The notes: generated by a model from the letters alone, not told the origin. A stretch of 5,295 bases of DNA from Methanomassiliicoccales archaeon PtaU1.Bin030 (GCA_002067635.1 MVRB01000136.1:1-5295), one strand, 5' to 3'. Positions 1 through 4,885 are shown, counted from the first letter of the stretch. A program made the numbers and translations.

Positions 1-468
1 GAAGCGTTGGAAGGCCTGCAGAGGGCCCTGCCCCACAGGGGACAGCATGGCGAAGAGGACCGCTATGCCCAGCAGCAGTACTCCAGTGTTCGATGAGATC
101 TTCAACGTTGAGGCGACCTCGGGTATGCTCAGGACCAATACGATGACTATGGCCAGAGCCACCCCTGCCGATGCTGTGAGTATGAATATCCTCCTCATCA
201 GCCAGGAGATAACGTCCGGCTTTTCCAGAGCGTTGTATTTGGAAACGTAGCGAATGAGCACGTTCTGGACCGCTGACGCGGGGACTGTGACGATATAAAG
301 AATGGCCAGTAGGGTGTTGAGCTCCGCCAGGTCATCGGGGATCAGGTTCGCCATCATGACCTGATAGATGAAGTTGCATCCACCTCCGGCAACGGTGGCG
401 ATGAGCATTATGAACGCTGCCCCGGCCATACCTCCAGCGCTCAGAAAGCGAGCTGATCTTTCGAACAT
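1..468 (-). CDS. Wzx-like polysaccharide/oligosaccharide flippase, partial (N-terminal 156 residues)
   Basis: The reading frame is open from an ATG at 468-466 down to the left edge, giving 156 codons with no stop, so the C-terminal part lies outside the window. An in-frame TGA lies two codons upstream of the ATG, which rules out a longer start. The protein is hydrophobic, with membrane segments at about residues 12-36, 50-68, 93-115 and 127-145. The visible end, GPLQAFQRF (148-156), resembles the LQGLQRF-type motif of Wzx-type flippases of the MOP superfamily. Members of that family move lipid-linked glycans across the cytoplasmic membrane, usually with 12-14 helices over about 400-500 residues, so roughly a third is seen here. 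Family membership is inferred from the topology and this motif. Another MOP transporter such as a MATE protein is the main alternative. A TATA box about 30 bases upstream and no Shine-Dalgarno site suggest a leaderless mRNA. Confidence 0.75.
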   Translation of the reverse strand, partial: MFERSARFLSAGGMAGAAFIMLIATVAGGGCNFIYQVMMANLIPDDLAELNTLLAILYIVTVPASAVQNVLIRYVSKYNALEKPDVISWLMRRIFILTASAGVALAIVIVLVLSIPEVASTLKISSNTGVLLLGIAVLFAMLSPVGQGPLQAFQRF

Positions 469-492
469 CGGTCACGAAGGCCATGACGATGT

Positions 493-502
493 CTATATTA
501 AT
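493..502 (-). promoter_or_regulatory. TATA box of the flippase gene
   Basis: On the minus strand this reads ATTAATATAG, centred about 30 bases upstream of the flippase ATG at 468. Archaeal TATA boxes lie about 26 bases from the transcription start, so transcription should begin within a few bases of the ATG. No Shine-Dalgarno sequence intervenes, consistent with leaderless translation. Confidence 0.6.
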
Positions 503-514
503 GGTTACCTCGGG

Positions 515-724
515 CCGTAGTTACGTCCCTCGGTAGTTCAATTCTACGTGGACTGCAGACAATCCTATGCCTGGAACCTTCGGAAGAGGGCAACGAATCC
601 ACCATCCGGATTCTATCGGGCGACACCGTACGTGTGGACAGCTCGGCAGGCTAGCTATCCTCTGGTGCAGATAGGTGGTGGCGCAGTACCTTGGTTTCCC
701 AGGACAGCGGTTCCGCAATATACC
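515..724 (-). other. Hairpin-rich intergenic region, possible structured RNA
   Basis: No convincing protein gene lies between the stress-protein stop and the flippase promoter. Several short inverted repeats are packed here. They are a GCGG/CCGC palindrome at 707-716; a bulged CCTGG/CCAAGG stem closed by a GAAA tetraloop on the minus strand near 687-702; CTATC/GATAG around 656-675; ACAC/GTGT around 625-640; a perfect 6-bp GAATCC/GGATTC stem at 595-613; and a two-part stem at 525-553. A TATA-like GGTATATT at 717-724 (minus) directly follows the stress-protein stop codon and could start a transcript near 697. A small RNA, a long leader for the flippase, or chance structure are all possible. No known RNA family was recognised. 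Confidence 0.3.
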
Positions 725-1564
725 TCAATCGCAGGGGATGACCAGCAGGGGTATGGTGGACCTGCGCACGACGGTCTCGGAGTTGCCCCCCAGAGCTATC
801 TCGCGCAGGAGGCTCTTGCGATGGGCCCCGAGTATGATGATGGAGGCGTCAAGCTCCCTGGAGGCCTCGAGGATATTGTAAGGGACCGTGCCAAAGTGAA
901 CGTGAGTGGACACCCGACAGCCTCGGCCTTCCAGCTTGCTCCTCATCTCATCCAGGTCCAGCATCACCTTGTTAAGGACCTTTTGGAACCGCTTCCCCTC
1001 CTGGATATTGGAACGGCCGCTGTCCACAACATTAAAGAGGACCGCCTCCCTGAGACCTCGGCTGGAGAGCTCTGGTAACAGCATCATGCACATATCTGTG
1101 CATGAGGAGAAATCGATCGGGACCAGTGCCTTCTGGAAAATGGGCGACTGTTCTTCGCTCCCCATTTCATCTCCCATCCCAGGGAATTTGTTTATCAGCA
1201 CCGGCCGGGATGTAGAGCGGAGGATCCCGAACGACGTGGAGCCGATGAGAAGCTCCTGCGTCCTCCCCTTTCCGCTGGATGCCATGGCTATAAGGGACAC
1301 GTCCTCGGATTCAGCGACGTCCAGGACCTGCTCCACGGGGTCTCCCTCCGTTACTACCTCCCGGACCTCACAGCCCTCCCGGCGGACGCTCTCCTTGACA
1401 CGCTCGAGGGTCTCTCTCTGATCGGTCGTCAGGGATGATCCTGCTGCAGCAACGTGGCAGAGGACCACCTCCTTGAGACCGAATCCCCTCAGCTCTTTAA
1501 CGCATTTGAGCATCCTGATGGAGGGCTCGGAGAAATCCAGAGGGAACAATATGCGCTCGAACAT
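725..1564 (-). CDS. Tandem-domain universal stress protein (UspA family), 279 aa
   Basis: Two UspA folds lie in tandem. Domain 1 (about 1-126) opens with MFERILFPLDFSE. Domain 2 (about 143-278) opens with FQKALVPIDFSS. Each begins with the family's first strand and conserved Asp (D10, D151), and each ends in a hydrophobic strand (RPVLI, IPLLVI). A linker rich in Glu, Gly and Met joins them (127-142). The ATP-binding signature GxxG-9x-G(S/T) is nearly intact in domain 1 (A95, G98, G108, S109; first Gly is Ala). In domain 2 it is degraded (G246, R249, G259, G260). Usp proteins are soluble cytoplasmic stress or nucleotide-sensing proteins, often dimeric. A tandem protein probably forms the dimer within one chain. 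The frame stays open 32 codons further upstream, but those residues do not resemble Usp, whereas the ATG at 1564 begins the canonical first strand. The TATA box lies about 36 bases upstream, so the leader is very short. The gene appears monocistronic. Confidence 0.93.
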   Translation of the reverse strand: MFERILFPLDFSEPSIRMLKCVKELRGFGLKEVVLCHVAAAGSSLTTDQRETLERVKESVRREGCEVREVVTEGDPVEQVLDVAESEDVSLIAMASSGKGRTQELLIGSTSFGILRSTSRPVLINKFPGMGDEMGSEEQSPIFQKALVPIDFSSCTDMCMMLLPELSSRGLREAVLFNVVDSGRSNIQEGKRFQKVLNKVMLDLDEMRSKLEGRGCRVSTHVHFGTVPYNILEASRELDASIIILGAHRKSLLREIALGGNSETVVRRSTIPLLVIPCD

Positions 1565-1594
1565 GGTTATATGTAGTAAAGGTCCTAGTAGCCC

Positions 1595-1605
1595 AAAATA
1601 TTTTT
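1595..1605 (-). promoter_or_regulatory. TATA box of the universal stress protein gene
   Basis: On the minus strand this reads AAAAATATTTT, centred about 36 bases from the ATG at 1564. It predicts a leader of about 10 bases without a Shine-Dalgarno site. The element is nearly symmetric, so weak transcription in the other direction cannot be excluded. Confidence 0.55.
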
Positions 1606-1700
1606 CCAATGAAACCCAGTCCTGACGAGCACGAAAGAAGGCGCTTGGCTGCGCAGGCACGCTCCATCAGGCAGCTACTCACTTACATGATCTAACGGTA

Positions 1701-1748
1701 GCATCGCCGAGCATTATGGGTGATGCAGGAACAGCATTCAAGCAATGC
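1701..1748 (+). other. Two adjacent hairpins upstream of the EamA transporter gene
   Basis: GCATCGCC (1701-1708) pairs with GGTGATGC (1719-1726) over 8 bp including one G-U pair, with a 10-base loop. GCATT (1734-1738) pairs with AATGC (1744-1748) around a 5-base loop. Both lie 50-97 bases before the transporter start codon and would be part of its leader if transcription starts near 1690-1700. They could be a regulatory leader or chance pairing. No known riboswitch class is recognisable, and no clear TATA box fixes the transcript start. Confidence 0.3.
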
Positions 1749-1797
1749 GAAAGGATATGTGCTGGAAGGGTTTCTCCCCCGTCTGGGAAGTGCATAG

Positions 1798-2700
1798 ATG
1801 AGGGTCACCACGTTGAGCATCGAGGGGAGGAGCGCACGCTCCGCACTTATGCTGTCCTTGGTAGCCAGCCTCTTGTACGGCTCGCAGTATGTGGTCATCA
1901 AGGACGGCATGGGCGGTATCAATCCCCTCCTGTTCGGTGCCGCCACCATGGGGACCGGCGGCCTCCTGGCCATGCTCCTGGTCCGTAGGAGGAAGGGGTT
2001 GGACCTGTCCATATTCAAACGGTGGGAGGTATGGGCGGGGACCTTTTTCGCGACCGCAATGATCGCCTGCCAGTATATCGGGCTCACACTATCCACCGCT
2101 TCCGTCGGTGGCCTGATAGTGGGAAGCAACGTGATCTTTGTGGCACCCCTTTCTGCCATCATCTTCCGGGAGGTAATCGGGAGGGTACAGGCGCTGGGGG
2201 TGGCCGTGGGCCTGATGGGGCTCATGACCATCACCACGGGTTGGGACCTCAGCTTCCTGGGAACCAATGTCTTCCTGGGGGATATCCTGTTACTCATCGC
2301 TTCCTTCTCTATCGCGGCCAACTATCCTCTGACCAAGTTCGCCGTGAGGGTGATGGGCAATGATGAGTGGGTCATGTCCTTCCACCTCCTGAGCGCTTTC
2401 TTCCTCCTCATCCTCAGCCTTTTCATCGGCGGCCCGGGAGAGCCGGGCGATCTTTCCATTCCTGCGGTGCTGTTCGTTGGCCTGTTCTGCACCTCGGTGC
2501 CAACATTGCTGTGGGCCATTGGCCTGCGGTCCTTGTCCATGACCACCTCGGCCACAGTCCTTCTGTCAGAATCTGCTTTCGCCGTTCTCCTCGGGGTCGT
2601 GCTGCTGAGCGAGCCTTTGGACACAATGACGGTACTGGGTGCGGTCCTTGTGTTCCTCGCGATCTTCACAGTGTCAAGAACAGTGGCTCAGAAGAGGTAG
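1798..2700 (+). CDS. EamA/DMT-superfamily transporter, 300 aa, ten predicted membrane helices
   Basis: This is an integral membrane protein with the duplicated EamA architecture. Five helices lie in repeat 1 (about 14-33, 42-62, 79-97, 102-122, 131-147) and five in repeat 2 (about 158-179, 190-210, 222-242, 248-270, 277-295). Each repeat ends in the family pattern of a small-residue helix, an acidic residue after it, then a glycine-rich helix: FREVIGRVQALGVAVGLMGL at 123-142, and LLSEPLDTMTVLGAV with E272 in repeat 2. The early GSQYVVIK stretch (29-36) matches the usual GSnfva-K region. Length is normal for the family (about 290-310). Substrates of EamA proteins vary (amino acids, nucleotide sugars, drugs and others) and cannot be read from this sequence. 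The ATG at 1798 gives the usual short cytoplasmic N-terminus. The next in-frame ATG (1849) would cut into helix 1. No strong Shine-Dalgarno site precedes it. Confidence 0.95.
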   Translation: MRVTTLSIEGRSARSALMLSLVASLLYGSQYVVIKDGMGGINPLLFGAATMGTGGLLAMLLVRRRKGLDLSIFKRWEVWAGTFFATAMIACQYIGLTLSTASVGGLIVGSNVIFVAPLSAIIFREVIGRVQALGVAVGLMGLMTITTGWDLSFLGTNVFLGDILLLIASFSIAANYPLTKFAVRVMGNDEWVMSFHLLSAFFLLILSLFIGGPGEPGDLSIPAVLFVGLFCTSVPTLLWAIGLRSLSMTTSATVLLSESAFAVLLGVVLLSEPLDTMTVLGAVLVFLAIFTVSRTVAQKR

Positions 2701-2736
2701 GGAAAGGGTTTCTGACGTTGAAAGGTCAAGAAGAGC

Positions 2737-2802
2737 TTACTTTTTCTTCTTCTCTACCTTGGCGTCCTTCTTCTTGTCGGTTGCGCACTTTCCACAGCCC
2801 AT
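2737..2802 (-). CDS. 21-residue CxxC miniprotein with lysine-rich tail, hypothetical
   Basis: The ATG at 2802-2800 opens a 21-codon frame ending in TAA at 2739-2737. The peptide begins MGCGKC and ends in a highly basic tail (KKKDAKVEKKKK, residues 10-21). Cys3 and Cys6 form a single CxxC pair that could bind a metal ion, perhaps with a second copy or partner, or act in redox chemistry. The tail suggests binding to nucleic acid, ribosomes or membranes. These roles are inference. Support that this is a real gene: a perfect GGAGG Shine-Dalgarno lies 7 bases before the ATG, TATA-like elements lie further upstream, and no competing gene occupies this strand. I do not recognise a named family. It is convergent with the EamA gene, with 36 bases between the stop codons. 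Confidence 0.72.
   Translation of the reverse strand: MGCGKCATDKKKDAKVEKKKK
2740..2754 (+). terminator. T-rich tract, possible terminator of the EamA gene
   Basis: CTTTTTCTTCTTCTC on the plus strand lies about 40 bases after the EamA stop. Archaeal termination relies mainly on T-rich tracts in the non-template strand, so this could end the EamA transcript. The same bases are the antisense of the Lys codons of the convergent miniprotein. Confidence 0.35.
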
Positions 2803-2809
2803 TGTGAAG

Positions 2810-2814
2810 CCTCC
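2810..2814 (-). promoter_or_regulatory. Shine-Dalgarno site of the CxxC miniprotein
   Basis: On the minus strand GGAGG sits 7 bases upstream of the ATG at 2802, ideal spacing. It is the strongest ribosome-binding site in the window and the main evidence that the 21-codon frame is translated. Confidence 0.75.
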
Positions 2815-2832
2815 GCCGGAAATCTTGCTGGC

Positions 2833-2860
2833 TGTTTATATCGTTATCGCCATAAATAAC
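2833..2860 (-). promoter_or_regulatory. Promoter region of the CxxC miniprotein gene
   Basis: Two TATA-like elements occur on the minus strand: GATATAAACA (2842-2833) and TTATTTATG (about 2859-2851). The distal one would start transcription near 2830 and leave a leader of about 28 bases carrying the Shine-Dalgarno site, which fits best. The proximal one would start inside the Shine-Dalgarno site. Confidence 0.5.
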
Positions 2861-3165
2861 GACGAAACGAATTGAGACCTCCCCTCTGAGCCTACGCTTA
2901 CCGTGGTGAGTAAAGGGCTGGCCGGAAAATATGGTCAAGGCGGTCAGGAACCCCCCGCATCATGTGCCCCTGGCGCCTGCTTTGGAGCTGTCCATTGTTT
3001 TTATATTGATAATAAAATACAAATTTATCACTTTATGAAAGGTCGGAACGGTTAGAATATACGTGCTAATTCCGAATCCCGATACCGAGAGCGGAGGTCG
3101 TTTCTTTTTCGATAATAACCCACTGGCCAGTGATAGAATCAGCAATTCAAAAGTGATAATCTATG
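2861..3165. other. Long intergenic region with an AT-rich island; no gene supported
   Basis: About 300 bases separate the miniprotein promoter from the winged-helix gene promoter. From about 2995 to 3035 the DNA turns strongly AT-rich, with TATA-like sequences on both strands (for example CAATATAAAAAC on the minus strand at about 3012-3001, and GAATATACG on the plus strand near 3056-3064). Short frames occur on both strands (up to 35 codons at 2931 plus, and one at 3145-2960 minus), but none has a ribosome-binding site or recognisable protein character. A GGAGGT at 3093-3098 has no start codon at a usable distance. An unrecognised small RNA is possible. I see no tRNA, no clear C/D box pair and no repeat array. 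Confidence 0.4.
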
Positions 3166-3184
3166 GAGATATTTTATATATCTC
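3166..3184 (+). promoter_or_regulatory. TATA box embedded in a 19-bp palindrome, promoter of the winged-helix gene
   Basis: GAGATAT (3166-3172) and ATATCTC (3178-3184) are perfect inverted 7-bp arms around TTTAT. The TATA box (TTTTATATA, 3172-3180) lies inside. Its centre is about 30 bases from the GTG at 3206, so the transcript should be leaderless or nearly so. Because the symmetric element covers the TATA box, a dimeric regulator bound here would compete with TBP. Confidence 0.55.
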
Positions 3185-3189
3185 ACTAT

Positions 3190-3202
3190 GCGGTTAAACC
3201 GC
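3190..3202 (+). promoter_or_regulatory. Perfect palindrome GCGGTTAAACCGC, candidate operator
   Basis: Six-base arms GCGGTT/AACCGC flank a single central A. CTA at 3186-3188 and TAG at 3203-3205 extend the symmetry imperfectly up to the base before the GTG start. The site lies between the TATA box and the expected transcription start, the usual place for an archaeal repressor operator. The adjacent gene encodes a winged-helix protein, so autoregulation is the simplest inference. Confidence 0.55.
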
Positions 3203-3205
3203 TAG

Positions 3206-3583
3206 GTGAATCAGTTGCACGCTTTGGAGACATCAAGGCTCTTGACGGAAGAATATTCGGCGAAGATCCTGCTGGCCACAATGGGTAAGGCGAAGAGCGC
3301 GTTCGAGCTTTCTGAGAAGCTTGGCATTCCCATCGCTGCGTGCTATCGTAAGATCAATCTGCTCGAGTCTGCCGGTCTCATCTACTGCGACGAGAGAAAG
3401 CTGACCCAGGCGGGCAAGAGGATAAATCTTTACAAGGCGCGTGTAAAGAACGCCCAGATCACCTTCGAGAAGAACAAGATCAAAGCGAAGATCGAGATGA
3501 TCGACGGCACCACCGAGGACTACAACTATAACATCGACATGACTGTCTTCATAAAAGAGGGTCAGAACATAATCGATCTGTAA
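3206..3583 (+). CDS. ArsR-like winged helix-turn-helix transcriptional regulator, 125 aa
   Basis: The N-terminal half is a winged helix-turn-helix. Helix 1 is around 15-28 (YSAKILLATMGKA). The HTH follows with SAFELSEKLG (31-40), a tight IPI turn, and recognition helix AACYRKINLLESAGLI (44-59). A beta-wing spans about 60-77. This matches ArsR/HTH_20-type archaeal regulators, which bind DNA as dimers. Residues 80-125 form a charged, predicted beta-rich tail (for example KIKAKIEMIDG and IDMTVFIKEGQ) that may be an effector or dimer domain; I do not recognise it. Two cysteines (C46, C61) are too far apart for a classic ArsR metal box. The GTG start is chosen because a TATA box lies about 30 bases upstream, fitting a leaderless mRNA. 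The two promoter palindromes suggest self-control. The gene converges on the epimerase, with 5 bases between stops. Confidence 0.88.
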   Translation: MNQLHALETSRLLTEEYSAKILLATMGKAKSAFELSEKLGIPIAACYRKINLLESAGLIYCDERKLTQAGKRINLYKARVKNAQITFEKNKIKAKIEMIDGTTEDYNYNIDMTVFIKEGQNIIDL

Positions 3584-3588
3584 ACCCC

Positions 3589-4482
3589 TTAGGTCCGAAA
3601 GAAAGCCTTGAGTCCTTCCTCCAGGGAGATGCGCGTGCTGAAGCCCACCTTCTCCTTGGCGAGATCCACTTTGGCAACAGAGTTCTTGATATCTGCTATG
3701 CGAGGGGCTATGTGCTCAACCCGGACCTCACTAGGACATACTTTTTTTATTACTTCTGCCAGGTCCAGGATGCTTGTTGCCTGACCGGAACCACCGTTCA
3801 ATACCATGCCAGTGTTCTCGGACTCCATGGTCAGCCGTACCAGCCGGGCAACATCAGCGGCATGTAGGAAGTCCCTCGTCTGGGACCCGTCCCCTTCGAT
3901 CCTCAGGGGAAGGCCGGCGTTGGCGTTCTGGGTGAATTTTGTTATCACTCCCGAGTACGGGCTCTTGGGGTCGGCCCGCGGGGAGTAGAAATTGAACGGA
4001 CGGATGATGGCCCAGCTCAGACCGTACGACGAACCGAAGGCCCGCACGAAATGTTCCGCCGATAGCTTGCTGGAACCGTATATGGAAAGCGGTGCCAAGG
4101 GATGGTCCTCATCCACAGGGATGTAGTGGGGGTTCCCGTAAACGGCGGCGCTGGAAATGAACACGAACTTGGACACGCCAGCATCCTTGGCTGCCTTAAG
4201 CGTTCGGACGGTCCCCAGGACGTTGGTCTCCACGTCGAAGGCAGGGTCCTCCGTGGAACGCTGGACGGAGACCTGGGCCGCCGTATGGATTACGGCATCC
4301 GCACCTTTGCATGCCTGCAGCATGGCCGCAGGGTCCCTGATATCGGCGATGGTGACCCTACCGACCGCGCTGGAGAATTCGGGCTGGCGGATATCAACTC
4401 CCCATGCCTCATGCCTTGATGCCATTTCCTCGAAAAGATATGAGCTTAGCTGCCCTGAAGCACCTGTGATAAGTACGTTCAC
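3589..4482 (-). CDS. NAD-dependent sugar-nucleotide epimerase (GalE-like extended SDR), 297 aa
   Basis: This is a soluble extended short-chain dehydrogenase/reductase. The N-terminal Rossmann motif is GASGQLS (7-13), with Ser in place of the third Gly. D30 follows strand 2 and probably binds the NAD ribose. D47-I48-R49 is the usual DIRD-type adenine contact. The catalytic set is S111 (in ISSAAVYG), Y135 and K139 (YGSSK). The substrate side shows RPFNFYSPRADP (161-172), close to the RYFNVYGPRQDP pattern of UDP-sugar epimerases, then GDGSQTRDFLHAADVARL (197-214). These features favour a UDP-hexose or UDP-HexNAc 4-epimerase supplying surface glycans. A dTDP-sugar dehydratase or epimerase is the alternative. 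Exact substrate cannot be assigned, so no gene symbol is given. The start is a GTG at 4482-4480, with a TATA box about 28 bases upstream and no Shine-Dalgarno site, so the mRNA is probably leaderless. Confidence 0.95.
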   Translation of the reverse strand: MNVLITGASGQLSSYLFEEMASRHEAWGVDIRQPEFSSAVGRVTIADIRDPAAMLQACKGADAVIHTAAQVSVQRSTEDPAFDVETNVLGTVRTLKAAKDAGVSKFVFISSAAVYGNPHYIPVDEDHPLAPLSIYGSSKLSAEHFVRAFGSSYGLSWAIIRPFNFYSPRADPKSPYSGVITKFTQNANAGLPLRIEGDGSQTRDFLHAADVARLVRLTMESENTGMVLNGGSGQATSILDLAEVIKKVCPSEVRVEHIAPRIADIKNSVAKVDLAKEKVGFSTRISLEEGLKAFFRT

Positions 4483-4506
4483 GGACCGGCTCTAAGATGT
4501 GCCAAT

Positions 4507-4514
4507 CTATATTT
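4507..4514 (-). promoter_or_regulatory. TATA box of the epimerase gene
   Basis: On the minus strand this reads AAATATAG, preceded by a purine-rich CCAAAG that could serve as BRE. Its centre is about 28 bases from the GTG at 4482, placing transcription initiation at or next to the start codon. Confidence 0.6.
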
Positions 4515-4611
4515 CTTTGGCGATGGTGACGAACTTTTGGTAAGGAACACGGTGAAAGGTCCATCGATAAGATTGAAGAGCCCCATGATGCTTTGACCTT
4601 CTGGTTCAAAC

Positions 4612-4824
4612 ATGTTCATTTTGGGCACTGGTCTATCGTGGCTCGTTCTCCTGCTGTTGTTGATCGTAGGGGTCAGCATCTTGGTGTTCATCATCAAGAG
4701 CCTTCTGTTCTTCCTTCCCCCTGCGATAGTGGCCCTGGCCGTCTATTACGTAACGTCCGATCTTACCTTCACCGGGATAGCTTTCATCGTCGTGGTGTTC
4801 CTGATGCTCACTCTTCGGAGATGA
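4612..4824 (+). CDS. Small membrane protein, 70 aa, about three helices, hypothetical
   Basis: The protein is almost entirely hydrophobic, with predicted membrane segments at about 8-28, 31-47 and 51-68, one Lys (K29) between the first two, and a terminal RR. No signal-peptide cleavage site, enzyme motif or named family is recognised. An in-frame TGA at 4594-4596 lies five codons upstream, so the ATG at 4612 is the first possible ATG. No Shine-Dalgarno site is present; a TATA-like CGATAAG around 4565-4571 could give a leader of about 12-15 bases. The opposite strand also stays open, but encodes a highly polar, Gln/Asp-rich chain typical of the antisense of membrane codons. It is divergent from the epimerase and upstream of the PRC-barrel gene on the same strand. 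That gene has its own promoter, and a hairpin separates them. Confidence 0.72.
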   Translation: MFILGTGLSWLVLLLLLIVGVSILVFIIKSLLFFLPPAIVALAVYYVTSDLTFTGIAFIVVVFLMLTLRR

Positions 4825-4835
4825 GCAAAAACTTC

Positions 4836-4856
4836 GCTCTGCAACATCTGCAGAGC
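4836..4856 (+). terminator. Perfect 8-bp hairpin after the small membrane protein gene
   Basis: GCTCTGCA (4836-4843) pairs perfectly with TGCAGAGC (4849-4856) around the loop ACATC. It begins 12 bases after the stop codon. No T-run follows, so it may act as a 3'-end stabiliser or processing signal rather than a classic terminator. Confidence 0.45.
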
Positions 4857-4885
4857 CTAAAATCACTGAATGATGCCGGGAAGTG

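Noticed and set aside
469..556. tRNA-like T-arm on the plus strand (GTAG, TTCAATT loop, CTAC at 533-547)
   Set aside because: The loop fits the TTCRANY pattern, but the fifth stem pair is G-G, the best acceptor pairing with 469-475 gives only 5 of 7 pairs, and no D-arm or anticodon arm is found.
578..594. CCTTC-GGAA-GAGGG stem resembling the SRP RNA helix 8 tetraloop
   Set aside because: The conserved asymmetric-loop bases and the long flanking helices of 7S/SRP RNA are absent.
548..1078. Long open frame on the plus strand opposite the stress protein
   Set aside because: It lies mostly antisense to the clear UspA gene, has no recognisable protein features, and is explained by codon bias of the opposite strand.
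1692..2321. 209-codon open frame on the minus strand opposite the EamA gene
   Set aside because: Its composition (many Pro, Arg, Ser, Thr, no domain) is typical of an antisense shadow; the plus-strand transporter has full family topology.
2931..3038. 35-codon frame on the plus strand starting at ATG 2931
   Set aside because: It has no ribosome-binding site, runs into the AT-rich island, and has no protein-like character.
4633..4866. 77-codon open frame on the minus strand opposite the small membrane protein
   Set aside because: It encodes an extremely polar Gln/Asp/Glu-rich chain, which is what the antisense of hydrophobic membrane codons gives.
4866..4875. CTGAATGATG resembling D'/C' boxes of a C/D sRNA
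   Set aside because: The boxes overlap, and no matching outer C and D boxes lie at the expected distances.
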